DNA from: Byssovorax sp. | GTDB lineage: Bacteria; Myxococcota_A; Polyangia; Polyangiales; Polyangiaceae | NCBI GenBank assembly: GCA_025362495.1 | Contig: JANYGI010000037.1 | Coordinates: forward strand, 1 to 34,563 | Direction: 5' to 3' | Length of the DNA: 34,563 nucleotides | Shown: positions 17,323 through 25,811 of the stretch, piece by piece | Layout: each line of letters opens with the position of its first letter | How positions within the stretch are numbered: position 1 is the stretch's first letter | The notes under the pieces: model-generated | What the model was told of the DNA's origin: nothing | What the model saw: only the letters and a program-made list of their open reading frames with translations | The model's database searches: none | Translations under genes and position numbers: made by a program

Positions 17323-18321
17323 ATGTTCTCAGGATTCGCCGGAGTGTGGACACCGATCGTCCCGTCGCGCTCGCTCGGGAAGAAGCCACTCGCGCTCCGC
17401 CTCGCGGACGAGCCCGTGGTCCTCTTTCGCGACGGGGACGGCCGCGTGGGGGCCTTGATCGATCGCTGTCCGCACCGCGGCGTCGCGCTCTCGCTCGGGC
17501 GCGTCAACGACCGTGGCTGCCTCGAGTGCCCATTTCACGGCTGGTCCTTCGCTCGCGACGGGGCCTGCGTGCACATCCCCCTCAACGAGATGCCCTCCGA
17601 GAAGCGCGAGCGCTACGCGGCCACGGGGCTGCCGGTGCGCGAGAGCGGCGGCCTGATCTGGGTCTTCACCGGCACCGACAGCGCCGGCACCGAGCCCTCC
17701 GTGCCCGAGGCCCTGATCGAGCCCGGCTGGACGCGCTGGATCCACGACGAGGTGTGGAATGCGCACTGGACCCGGGCGATGGAGAACATGCTCGATACGC
17801 CGCATGTCCCGTTCGTTCATCGCCGTACGATCGGCCGCAGCATGCGGGCCCGGATGCGCCCCGACTCGGTGCTTCGAATGACGGTCGAGCCCAAGCCCTA
17901 CGGCGCGCGCTTCGTGGCCGAGCTCGACGGCGAGTCGACGGGCGCGGCGCTGCGCTGGCGGCGGCCCAACGGGATGGAGCTGCACATTCCCATCCCGGAC
18001 AAGAAGATGCGCCTGCAGATCTTCTGCGTGCCCATCGACGCGCTGCACACGCGGATGATCGTGATCGCCTCGCGCAACTTCCTCCACTGGGGGCCCCTCG
18101 CGTGGCTGTCGAACCAGTTCAATCGCTACATCGTCTTCGAGGACCGCGCCCTCGTGCAGTCCTCGCAGCCGCCCGAGGTCCCGCCTCCCGGCGACGAGGT
18201 CTCGATCGCCAGCGACGGGCCCACGCTGCATTTTCGCCGCTACTATTTCCGCGAGCTCAAGGAGAGCGGCGGAGAGGCGTTGATCCCGGCGAGTCGCCTC
18301 ACCGCGCCCAGCACCCCGTGA
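17323..18321 (+). CDS. Rieske non-haem iron oxygenase (vanillate demethylase/ring-hydroxylating type)
   Basis: Oxygenase of 332 residues. The Rieske [2Fe-2S] ligands are C49-P-H51 (DRCPHRGVALSLG) and C69-x-x-H72 (ECPFHGW). The mononuclear iron site is N155, D158, H161 and H166 (ENMLDTPHVPFVH), the usual N-x2-D-x2-H-x4-H. Length and layout fit single-component alpha subunits that need an external reductase; none is encoded nearby. GGAGG seven bases before the ATG at 17323 fixes the start. Earlier in-frame codons lie in the chitinase 3' end and the hairpin and are rejected. The substrate cannot be read from the sequence; O-demethylation or hydroxylation of an aromatic or steroid-like compound are options known for the family. 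Confidence 0.9.
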   Translation: MFSGFAGVWTPIVPSRSLGKKPLALRLADEPVVLFRDGDGRVGALIDRCPHRGVALSLGRVNDRGCLECPFHGWSFARDGACVHIPLNEMPSEKRERYAATGLPVRESGGLIWVFTGTDSAGTEPSVPEALIEPGWTRWIHDEVWNAHWTRAMENMLDTPHVPFVHRRTIGRSMRARMRPDSVLRMTVEPKPYGARFVAELDGESTGAALRWRRPNGMELHIPIPDKKMRLQIFCVPIDALHTRMIVIASRNFLHWGPLAWLSNQFNRYIVFEDRALVQSSQPPEVPPPGDEVSIASDGPTLHFRRYYFRELKESGGEALIPASRLTAPSTP

Positions 18322-18329
18322 CGCGCTGA

Positions 18330-18452
18330 TTGTCAATCGGCGACGGATCGGAGTCGGCCACGCTGCGCCAGCTCGGCGACGCGCGATCCTACAGCCTCGA
18401 CAGCCCGAAGAGCCGCGCGCCCAAGCTCGCGGCGCTGCGCAAGATGAGGTGA
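18330..18452 (+). other. Short open stretch, possible gene remnant
   Basis: Forty codons from a TTG that directly follows an in-frame TGA. Third positions are strongly G/C, and the end looks like a basic C terminus (SRAPKLAALRKMR). No ATG or ribosome binding site is present. It sits between convergent genes. It may be a leftover 3' end of a lost gene or chance in GC-rich DNA. Confidence 0.15.
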
Positions 18453-18465
18453 CCGAGCGAGCGCG

Positions 18466-19329
18466 CTACCCGCCGAGCACGGCGCGGACGCCGTTCTCGA
18501 AGAGCCGCACGCCGACGCCGCGCAAAGGCCTCTCGCCCCGATCGCCCTGGGAAATCCAGTCCGGGTGATTCTCGGGGTAGAGGTACGCGTCGGGGTGCGG
18601 CATCAGCCCGAACACCCGGCCCGTCACGTCGCACAGGCCCGCTGCGCCCCCGGGAGAGCCGTTGGGGTTCTCGGGCCAGGCCTCGGTCGGCGCGCCGGCC
18701 GCGTCGGCGTAGCGCACCGGGATCAAGTGGGCTGCTTCCACCCGCTCTCGCACGGCCTCGCTCGCGAACACCAGCTTGCCTTCGCCGTGGCGCGTCGGGC
18801 ATTCGAGTATCGGGCCGAGTCCGCGGGTGAACACGCACGGGCTCGCCGCGTCGACGCTGAGGCGGATCCACGCGTCGCGGTAGCCGAGGCGATCGTTGTC
18901 GACGAGCGTGGCTGTCTGCGCGGGCAACCCCGAGCCTTTCACCCGATCCAGGAGCGGCAGCAAGCCGAGCTTCACCAGCGTCTGGAAGCCGTTGCAGATC
19001 CCGAGGGCGAGGCCGCCGTCGTCGACGAAGCGGGCCAGATCGTCGCCGAGGCGGAAGCGCAGGCGATTGGCGTAGACTCGCCCGCTCGCCACGTGATCGC
19101 CGAACGAGAACCCGCCGACGAAGGCCACGAGGTGGTAGTCGGAGAGGTGCTTGCGCGGCGTCGGCCGCTCCAGCAGATCGCCGAGGTGGACGGTGTCGGC
19201 CGTCGCGCCCGCGAAGGTGAACCCCGCGGCCGTCTCGGCCTCGCAGTTGAGGCCATGGCCGGTGAGCACCAGGACGCGAACATCCTTTGCGTTCGCGGGC
19301 GTGGGGCGGGGATCGAGCCTCGTGGTCAT
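18466..19329 (-). CDS. purQ: Phosphoribosylformylglycinamidine synthase glutaminase subunit PurQ
   Basis: Class I glutamine amidotransferase that supplies ammonia to PurL in the fourth step of purine synthesis; 287 residues. The nucleophile is C112 in LGICNGFQTL, and the oxyanion/loop region is FVGGFSFGDHV. The His partner is H245 in GLMPHPDAYL, where the residue two positions on is Asp rather than the usual Glu of the C-H-E triad. The protein is longer than the Bacillus-type enzyme (about 227). The ATG at 19329 has GAGG six bases upstream and lies seven bases after the purL stop. An alternative ATG at 19347 would overlap purL and add six residues; its ribosome binding site is also passable. 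Coupling with purL is clear either way. Confidence 0.92.
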   Translation of the reverse strand: MTTRLDPRPTPANAKDVRVLVLTGHGLNCEAETAAGFTFAGATADTVHLGDLLERPTPRKHLSDYHLVAFVGGFSFGDHVASGRVYANRLRFRLGDDLARFVDDGGLALGICNGFQTLVKLGLLPLLDRVKGSGLPAQTATLVDNDRLGYRDAWIRLSVDAASPCVFTRGLGPILECPTRHGEGKLVFASEAVRERVEAAHLIPVRYADAAGAPTEAWPENPNGSPGGAAGLCDVTGRVFGLMPHPDAYLYPENHPDWISQGDRGERPLRGVGVRLFENGVRAVLGG

Positions 19330-19336
19330 GGTTGCC

Positions 19337-22309
19337 TCAGACGCCATGGAGGCCCTCGCTGAAGGGCGTTCGCAGGGTTTTCGTGTCGAGATCGAAGAGG
19401 GCTTTGCCGCCGCGCGCGACGCGGAGGAAGCCAGCCCCGTCGCGCGCCGCCTCGATCACGCCGAGCGGGACGAGGTGATGAGCCCCGAGGTGCGCCTCGA
19501 CCGCGGCCCGGTCGCCCGGAGCGCAGGTGAAGAGCAGGCGGCCCGTCGACTCGCTGAAGAGCGCGGCGAAGAGGCCGAGCGCCGCTTCGAGAGTGTCAAT
19601 CTCGACGGCGACGCCGAGCTCCGAGGCCATCGCGGCGCGGGTGAGCGCGACCGCGAGGCCGCCCCGCGTCACCGCGTCGGCGCTGCGAATCAAGCCCTGA
19701 TCGCGCGCGGCGACGAAGGCCCTGTAAGCCGCGGCGTTCCTCGCCAGATCGGTGCGAGGCACCGTCTCGAGCTCGAGGCCGACGGCCAGCGCCGCCTCGC
19801 TCCCGCCGCACTCGTCGCGCGTCTCGCCGAGCACGTACACCAGATCTCCCACCGAGCGCGGCGAGAGCGTCAGCGCCCGGCGCACGTCGGTCATCTGGCC
19901 AATCACGCTCACCAGCAGCGTCGGTGGGATCGAGATCTTCACGCCGCCGAGGAAGGCGTCGTTCTTCATCGAGTCCTTGCCCGAGATCAGCGGCACTCCG
20001 TACGCTTCGCAGGCGTTTTGCAGGCCCTCGCAGCAGCGCACGAGCTGAGCGAGCTTGTGCTCGCCGTCGGGGTTGCTCGGCCCGACGATGGGATCGGGCC
20101 AGCAGAAGTTGTCGAGCCCGGCGAGGCGATCGTAGCGCGCGCCGGCGGCGAGGGCGCGGCGCACCGCCTCGTCGACCGACGCCGTGGCCATGGCCAGAGT
20201 ATCGATGTCACCGAACTGCGGGTGAATGCCCTCGGAGAGCACCAGGCCCTCGTCGCGGCCGTGGCGCACGCGCATCACCGTCGCCGTCGCGGGGACGTCG
20301 CGGTGGACGCCGAGGAACGGTTTGACGACGCTCAGGCCCTTGACCTCGTGATCGTAGTGGCGGGCGCGATCCTCGTGGCTGGCCAGGTTGGGGCGGCGCA
20401 GCAACCCCAGCAGCAGCTCGCCCATCAGCGTGTCATTGGCGGCGGCGCGACGCCCGGCGCTCGCCACGGTGTGCTCGGGCAGGCTCCAGACCGCGGTGCG
20501 CGTCACGCGCGGGACGCCGTCGTGGAGGAACGCCAGCGCGAGATCGCACACTGTCGCTCCACCGTAGGTGACGACGAGGCGCCCCGAGTCGGTGAACGAG
20601 CCGAGATCCGTCGCCTCGACCTCGCGGCGGCGCGCGAGATCGAGGAACGCGTCGAGGTGCTCGGGCGGCACCGCCAGCGTCATCCGCTCCTGCGCTTCGC
20701 TCACCAGGATCTCCCACGGAGCGAGGCCTGGATACTTGAGAGGCACCTTCGCGAGATCGAACTCGGCGCCGCCCGTGTACGTCGCCATCTCGCCGATGCT
20801 GCTGGAGAGGCCGCCGGCGCCGTTGTCCGTCATCCCGCTGTAGAGGCCGAGATCGCGCGCCTCGGTCAGCATGTCGAACATGCACTTCTGCGTTATCGGA
20901 TCCCCGATCTGCACCGCCTGCGCGGGCGAGGCCTCGTCGAGGCGAACGCTGGAGAACGTGGCGCCGTGGATGCCGTCCTTGCCGACGCGGCCGCCGATCA
21001 TCACCACGCGATCCCCTGGCTTCATGGGCTTTTCGTGGGTGGGGCGGCCCGCCGTCGTCACCGGCATGACCGAGACGGTGCCGCAGTACACGAGCGGCTT
21101 GCCCAGATACCGATCGTCGAAGATCTCGAAGCCGCGCGCGTAGGGGATGCCCGACTGATTGCCGCCGTCGATCACCCCGCGGTGCACGCCGTCGCGGATG
21201 CGGCGCGGCGGCATCAGCTTGGGCGGGAGGTGGCCGCTGTACGTGGGCGGGCCGAAGCAATACCCCCACACGTTGGCGAGGAGATCGGCGCCGAGCCCGG
21301 TGCCGAAGCTGTCGCGGTTGACGCCGACGATCCCCGTCATCGCCCCGCCGTACGGGTCGAGCGCAGAGGGGGAGTTGTGCGTCTCGACCTTGTAAACGAG
21401 GTGATCGCGCTCGGTGAAGCGGACGACGCCGGCGTTGTCGCTGAAGACCGAGACCAGAAAATCCTCGCCCTCCGGGTCTGCGCTGGCCGCGGTCCGCGCC
21501 GCCGCGATCGACTCGGTGGTGCCGGCGATGAACGTCTTGAAGAGGCCGCGCTCGAGGAGCTGCTTCTTGCCCGTGGGATCGGTGTAGGCGATCGGCGCCG
21601 CGAAGATCTTGTGCTTGCAGTGCTCGCTCCACGTCTGCGCCAGGCACTCGAGCTCGGCGTCGGTGGGATCGCGCGAAATCGCGGTGAAATGCGCCTGGAT
21701 CGCGCGCATCTCGACGACGGAGAGGGCCAGGATCTTCTCGCGCGAGAGGCGATCGAGCGCCTCGTCGTCGAGCCCGCGGAGGGCGACGGTGGAGGTGCTC
21801 GGCGCGCGCGCGGTGCCGGCGCGGGGCACCTCGAGCGAGAGCCGGCGCGGGGGCTCTTCGAGGGTCACCCGCTCGATCAGCGGGTTGTGGAGCAGCTGCG
21901 CTGCGGCGCGCTCGACCTCGGCGCGCGTGAGGCCGGAGAACGCGTACTGGCGGCCCGTGTACACCTGCCCGACGAGCGGCCGATCGAGGCAGTCTTCGCA
22001 GGCCGTCTTCACGCTCTTGCCGATCGAGTCGGTGACGCCGGGGAGGAACGAGACGCTCAGGAGAAATTGCGCTTCGCCGTCGTCGGGGAGCATCCCCACG
22101 GCGCCGATCTCCGCCACCGGATCGACCAGCGCCGCCGCGATGCGCGCGGCCTCGGCGGCGTCGATGTCGAGATCGAGGAGATAGATTTTCCGCGAGCGCA
22201 CCCGCGTCGGCGAGATGCTCAGGAAAGCCTGGAGCTCTTGCTTGGTGACAGCGCCGAGCGCGTCCGGCAGGCCCGGACGAGCCTCGATTTCCAGGCGATA
22301 CACAGTCAC
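19337..22309 (-). CDS. purL: Phosphoribosylformylglycinamidine synthase PurL with fused PurS-like domains
   Basis: Cytoplasmic ATP-dependent synthetase converting FGAR to FGAM; 990 residues. That is longer than small PurL (about 740) and shorter than the single-chain enzyme (about 1300). The extra length is an N-terminal region of about 155 residues made of two PurS-like units: 1-78 (VYRLEIEARPGLPDALG) and 79-155 (FLLSVSFLPGVTDSIGKS). The synthetase core begins near 180 and contains WSEHCKHK (227-234), DNGAGGLSSSIGEM and ISGKDSMKN. So PurS and PurL are fused while PurQ stays separate, just downstream. The start is GTG at 22309, with GAGGT seven bases upstream; a second GTG at 22303 is possible. 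A weak TATAGC box lies about 24 bases upstream. No purine riboswitch is seen. Confidence 0.93.
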   Translation of the reverse strand: MTVYRLEIEARPGLPDALGAVTKQELQAFLSISPTRVRSRKIYLLDLDIDAAEAARIAAALVDPVAEIGAVGMLPDDGEAQFLLSVSFLPGVTDSIGKSVKTACEDCLDRPLVGQVYTGRQYAFSGLTRAEVERAAAQLLHNPLIERVTLEEPPRRLSLEVPRAGTARAPSTSTVALRGLDDEALDRLSREKILALSVVEMRAIQAHFTAISRDPTDAELECLAQTWSEHCKHKIFAAPIAYTDPTGKKQLLERGLFKTFIAGTTESIAAARTAASADPEGEDFLVSVFSDNAGVVRFTERDHLVYKVETHNSPSALDPYGGAMTGIVGVNRDSFGTGLGADLLANVWGYCFGPPTYSGHLPPKLMPPRRIRDGVHRGVIDGGNQSGIPYARGFEIFDDRYLGKPLVYCGTVSVMPVTTAGRPTHEKPMKPGDRVVMIGGRVGKDGIHGATFSSVRLDEASPAQAVQIGDPITQKCMFDMLTEARDLGLYSGMTDNGAGGLSSSIGEMATYTGGAEFDLAKVPLKYPGLAPWEILVSEAQERMTLAVPPEHLDAFLDLARRREVEATDLGSFTDSGRLVVTYGGATVCDLALAFLHDGVPRVTRTAVWSLPEHTVASAGRRAAANDTLMGELLLGLLRRPNLASHEDRARHYDHEVKGLSVVKPFLGVHRDVPATATVMRVRHGRDEGLVLSEGIHPQFGDIDTLAMATASVDEAVRRALAAGARYDRLAGLDNFCWPDPIVGPSNPDGEHKLAQLVRCCEGLQNACEAYGVPLISGKDSMKNDAFLGGVKISIPPTLLVSVIGQMTDVRRALTLSPRSVGDLVYVLGETRDECGGSEAALAVGLELETVPRTDLARNAAAYRAFVAARDQGLIRSADAVTRGGLAVALTRAAMASELGVAVEIDTLEAALGLFAALFSESTGRLLFTCAPGDRAAVEAHLGAHHLVPLGVIEAARDGAGFLRVARGGKALFDLDTKTLRTPFSEGLHGV

Positions 22310-22478
22310 GATCGCTACCTCGGCGCCGCTATAGCGCAGGGTTGCCCGCCGGGGAAGCACGGGCGATCCTTCGCGCGCGCCGCGGCTCCCGACGCGCTCG
22401 TTCGCGAGCACGAACCCGACCGCCCGGCGGGGGGAAATTTTTGGCGCCCGGGCGAGGACGTGGCGTAGTGAGCGCATC

Positions 22479-23204
22479 ATGAAGCCCGCCGACACCGCGT
22501 GGAAGGTGCTCCCGCACGATCCGATCGAGAAGCTCGCCGAGAATGTCTGGCGCGTCGAGGGGGCCTTGCCCCAGCTCTCGATGCGACGGGTGATGACGGT
22601 GGCCCGCATGGCCGACGGACGGCTGGTGATCCACAGCGCGATTGCCCTGGACGAAGCATCGATGCGGGCGATCGAGGCCTGGGGGACGCCCGGGTTTCTC
22701 CTGATCCCGCACTCGCGTCATCGCATGGATGCGCCGCGGTTCAAGGCGCGGTATCCCGACATTCGCGTGCTCGCGACCCGGGGAGTGATGGACAAGGCGC
22801 GCGACGTGGTGCGCGTCGACGGAACGTACGAAGATTTCCCCGGCGACGACACCGTTCGTCTCGAGATGCTCCGCGGCGTGAAGGACGCGGAAGGCGCGAT
22901 GATCGTGCGCTCGGCCGACGGCGTCACCGTGGTCCTCAACGAGGTCGTGTTCGACCTGCGGCCTCGCCGCGATCTGCTCTCGCGCGTGATGATGCGGCTC
23001 CTCCGGCTCGGCCCCGGGCCGCGGGTCACACCGGTGGTGAAGATCGAGCTCGTGCGGGGACCGCGCGAGCTGCGCGCCGATCTCGAGCGGCTCGCGGCGA
23101 CCCCGGGCCTCCAGCGCCTGATCGTGTCGCACGAGAAGCTCTCGACCGGGCCCGCCGCGGCCGCCGCGCTCCGCAAAGCGGCCTCCTGTCTCGACGATCG
23201 ATGA
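22479..23204 (+). CDS. DUF4336-type protein (metallo-beta-lactamase-like fold)
   Basis: Protein of 241 residues similar to DUF4336 proteins, which look like relatives of the metallo-beta-lactamase fold. Telling segments are DPIEKLAENVWRVEGALP at the start, VARMADGRLVIHSAIALDE, and GFLLIPHSRHRMDAPRFKAR, followed by YPDIRVLATRGVMDKA. The His residues in HSRHRMD recall the metal-binding HxHxDH loop but do not match it, so I cannot say whether a metal is bound. No signal peptide or membrane helix is present. It is divergent from purL across 169 bases that hold a small GCTCG-TTCG-CGAGC hairpin (22396-22409) and little else. The start ATG at 22479 lacks a strong ribosome binding site. Function unknown. 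Confidence 0.75.
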   Translation: MKPADTAWKVLPHDPIEKLAENVWRVEGALPQLSMRRVMTVARMADGRLVIHSAIALDEASMRAIEAWGTPGFLLIPHSRHRMDAPRFKARYPDIRVLATRGVMDKARDVVRVDGTYEDFPGDDTVRLEMLRGVKDAEGAMIVRSADGVTVVLNEVVFDLRPRRDLLSRVMMRLLRLGPGPRVTPVVKIELVRGPRELRADLERLAATPGLQRLIVSHEKLSTGPAAAAALRKAASCLDDR

Positions 23205-23313
23205 TCGCGTGAAATGTCAGCGAACGACCTGACGGGCGAGCTGGATCGGAGGTAGCGGTCCGGAGCAGTGGATACGAGGCGGAGGCCAGCTCCGCTCGGA
23301 GCTCCGCGTCGCC

Positions 23314-23340
23314 CCGGGAGACATCGAGTCTCGCTCCCGG
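23314..23340. terminator. Hairpin between convergent genes, candidate bidirectional terminator
   Basis: CCGGGAG (23314-23320) pairs perfectly with CTCCCGG (23334-23340); the loop itself contains a small CGAG-T-CTCG hairpin. It lies in the 172-base gap between the ends of two convergent genes, where a two-way terminator would be expected. No U-run. Confidence 0.4.
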
Positions 23341-23376
23341 AGAGCGTCTATCCGTGGTAGGCCGAAGATGCCCGGC

Positions 23377-24819
23377 TCACGCCCGCCGACGCCGACGCGC
23401 CACGACGAACGCGGCCGCGGCGGCCAGCCACAGCCCCGCGTTGGTCGGCGTCTCCGTCGCGTCGAGGTGGCACCCGCAGCCGCCGCTCGGAGCGGCGTCC
23501 GCGCCCCCGCTGGTGGTGCTGCCGGCGCCGCCTGCGCCTGCGTCGCTCGTGCTCGCGACGCTCGTGCTCGTGCTGCCGGTGGTCCCACCCGCGCCGCCGG
23601 CGCCGACCGTGCTGCTGGTCTCGCCGCCGCCGGCACCGGCGCTCGCGCTGCTCACCACGCCGCTGCTCGCCGCGCTGCTGCTCCCGCTGCTCCCGCTGCT
23701 CCCGCTGCCGATGCTCCCGGTCAGATCGAGGCGAAACGCGGCCGTGCTCTTCGTCCCCTGGGCGATGCCCACGATCACGAGGCCGTCGGCGCTCACGCCC
23801 GTGGCCTGACGCAGGATGGCGCCGCCGAGATCGACGCCGGCCGCGGCCGCCACGTCGGCGAGGCGCTGGATACCGTTGCTCGCCGTCCAGTAAAAGGCCT
23901 CTTCGTTCCCGCCGGCGTCGACGTAGCTCCGTCCGACGACCACGCTTCCATCGCTGTTCGTCGCCAGCCCGTCGCTGCCGAACAGGCCTGGAAACAGGCC
24001 GCCGAGCCCCTGCATCCCGCCTCCCTGCGTGTACCGGAAGGCCTCGAATTCATCGGGACCGGAGCTGTTCGACGACGACGAGCCCACCACCACGAGCCCG
24101 TCGCCGGACACGCCATACGCCGTCGCGTAGACCGCGCCGCCCGGGAGATCGCCGATCCCGACGAGGCCGAGCGGCGCTGTCCAGAGGAAGGCCCCCGCCT
24201 CGTTGGCGTTGCCCGTGTCGCTCGGGCTCCGGCCGACGATCACCTTGCCATTCGCGCTCACGCCGTAGGCGGTGCTCTGGGGCATCGCCGCCATGAAGGT
24301 GCCGAGTGAGGTCGGCGGCGCCGCGCCGTCCCACGTCGTCGCCTCGTAGTCGTCGGCCGCGCCGTAGCTCGCGCCGACGATCCGCGTGCCGTCCGCCGAC
24401 ACGCCGGACGCGAACGCCGCCTCGGTCCCGCCGGCGAGATCCGTGAGCGCGACGAGCCCGGTCTGGGCCGTCCAGCGGAACGCGACGAGCGCCTCGCCGC
24501 CGGGGTTCACCGCGCTCGTCGAGCTGCCGACGCCGACGATGACCGAGCCGTCGGCGCTGGCCGCGTTCGCCGTGGCGTAGTCGGTCCCGCCGGGGAAATC
24601 GCCCAGGTCGACGAGGCCGCCGATCACGGTATAGCGAAACGCCGAGACCTTCCCGTTGACGGTGCTCAACTGGCCGACGACGACGTTGCCATCGGCGCTC
24701 ACCGCCGTCGCGTAGGCGCCGCCCTCGGCGGGCGCCACGATCACCTGAAAGCCGGTGGCCCCGGCCGCAGGAGCGAAGAGCGAGATTGAAAGCGCGGTCG
24801 CGAGCGAGATTCGATTCAT
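23377..24819 (-). CDS. HAF-repeat surface protein with MYXO-CTERM-like tail
   Basis: Exported protein of 480 residues. A signal peptide (about 1-22, ending AGA) precedes a set of about seven HAF-type beta repeats to about residue 370. The repeat phrase is of the kind SADGSVIVG with AFRWTA and LGDFPGGTDYA. A Ser/Gly/Ala/Thr-rich linker (about 375-445) follows. The end is the tripartite sorting type seen in myxobacteria: GGCGCHLD, a hydrophobic stretch (GLWLAAAAAFVV) and a basic end (ARRRRRA). Such tails are known as MYXO-CTERM and are thought to be cut and lipidated at the Cys by a myxosortase for surface display. The ATG at 24819 fits the signal peptide; longer in-frame starts do not. Ligand or role unknown. 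Confidence 0.85.
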   Translation of the reverse strand: MNRISLATALSISLFAPAAGATGFQVIVAPAEGGAYATAVSADGNVVVGQLSTVNGKVSAFRYTVIGGLVDLGDFPGGTDYATANAASADGSVIVGVGSSTSAVNPGGEALVAFRWTAQTGLVALTDLAGGTEAAFASGVSADGTRIVGASYGAADDYEATTWDGAAPPTSLGTFMAAMPQSTAYGVSANGKVIVGRSPSDTGNANEAGAFLWTAPLGLVGIGDLPGGAVYATAYGVSGDGLVVVGSSSSNSSGPDEFEAFRYTQGGGMQGLGGLFPGLFGSDGLATNSDGSVVVGRSYVDAGGNEEAFYWTASNGIQRLADVAAAAGVDLGGAILRQATGVSADGLVIVGIAQGTKSTAAFRLDLTGSIGSGSSGSSGSSSAASSGVVSSASAGAGGGETSSTVGAGGAGGTTGSTSTSVASTSDAGAGGAGSTTSGGADAAPSGGCGCHLDATETPTNAGLWLAAAAAFVVARRRRRA

Positions 24820-25063
24820 GCGCGCACTTTGACGGCGGCCCGCGATCCCGGTCAAGCACGCAGCAGCCGTCGAGACACTGATATCAGATCGGCGCGCCCA
24901 CTCGCGCTCCGCCCGCCTCGCGACCATCACCGCGTCGTCACGATCCTGTCGAACCAGGCTCGGGCGCAGTCGGCGGCGGGACCTGTCACCCTTCTTTCAC
25001 GATCCCCATGTTGCGCGGCACAGTTCAGGTGACTTTCGGCCGCGAAAGATGCAAAACAGCCGG

Positions 25064-25798
25064 ATGAGCAAGATCGAGATCAAGACCCAGGACGGGAGCT
25101 GCCCGAGCTACGTGTACCGCCCCAGCGGCAGTGGTCCCTGGTCCGCCGTCCTCGTGTTCATGGATGGTGTCGGCATCCGCCCCGCGATGCTCGAGCTCGC
25201 CGAGCAGCTCGCGACGCACGGCTACTTCGTCCTGCTGCCGGACCTGTTCTACCGGTCGGGGCCGTACGAACCGATGAACCCGCACACGGTGTTCAGCGAT
25301 CCCGAGCAGCGCAAGATGCTGATGGAGAGGTTCTTCTCGAAGGCCACCCCGGCCAGTATCATGCGCGATACGAGCGTGTTCCTCGACTACCTCGCGGCGC
25401 AGCCCGACGTGAAGCCGGGTGGGATCGGCACCACCGGCTACTGCATGGGTGGCCTGCTGTCGTTGACCGCGGCAGGCACGTACCCCGATCGGATCGCCGC
25501 CGCGGCCTCGTATCACGGCGGTCGTTTGGCCACGGACGCAGTCGACAGTCCGCACCTCCTGGCGCCGAGCATCAAGGCCCGTGTCTACGTGGCGGGCGCG
25601 ATCGAGGACGCCTCGTTTCCCGACGAGATGAAGGCTCGGCTCGAGCAGGCGCTCAGCAGCGCGGGGGTCGATCACCGGATCGAGACCTATCCGGCCAAGC
25701 ACGGCTGGGTGCTCCGCGATGCACCGACGTACGACGCGGCGGCGGCCGAGCGGCACTGGCAAACGCTGCTCGCGCTGTTCGGATCGACTCTCGTGTAG
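25064..25798 (+). CDS. Dienelactone hydrolase-family alpha/beta hydrolase
   Basis: Cytoplasmic alpha/beta hydrolase of 244 residues (249 if the in-frame ATG at 25049 is used). The nucleophile is the Cys of GTTGYCMGGLLS, the dienelactone-hydrolase version of the nucleophile elbow. The acid is probably the Asp in GAIEDASFPDE, and the His is in AKHGWVL. The fold elements VLVFMDGVGIRPAM and YFVLLPDLFYR match the family. Neither start has a good ribosome binding site; I chose 25064 because the following residues begin the usual first strand. No other genes for chlorocatechol or protocatechuate breakdown are near, so a specific pathway should not be assumed. The protein may act on another ester or lactone. 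Confidence 0.88.
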   Translation: MSKIEIKTQDGSCPSYVYRPSGSGPWSAVLVFMDGVGIRPAMLELAEQLATHGYFVLLPDLFYRSGPYEPMNPHTVFSDPEQRKMLMERFFSKATPASIMRDTSVFLDYLAAQPDVKPGGIGTTGYCMGGLLSLTAAGTYPDRIAAAASYHGGRLATDAVDSPHLLAPSIKARVYVAGAIEDASFPDEMKARLEQALSSAGVDHRIETYPAKHGWVLRDAPTYDAAAAERHWQTLLALFGSTLV

Positions 25799-25811
25799 GA
25801 GCGCGCGGCCG

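Noticed and set aside
19151-22468. Very long open frame on the plus strand opposite purL and purQ
   Set aside because: Antisense shadow caused by high GC; the translation is Arg/Glu/Ala/Gly-rich without motifs, while the minus strand carries clear PurL and PurQ motifs.
22310-22478. Purine riboswitch or other leader RNA between purL and the DUF4336-type gene
   Set aside because: Only a 5-bp hairpin with TTCG/CGAA loop (22396-22409) is seen; none of the conserved purine aptamer junction sequence is present.
24878-24887. Perfect palindrome CTGATATCAG in the divergent gap before the HAF and hydrolase genes
   Set aside because: Ten bases only, no second copy and no promoter element near it; could be an operator but is also expected by chance. 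The rest of this 229-base gap shows no feature.
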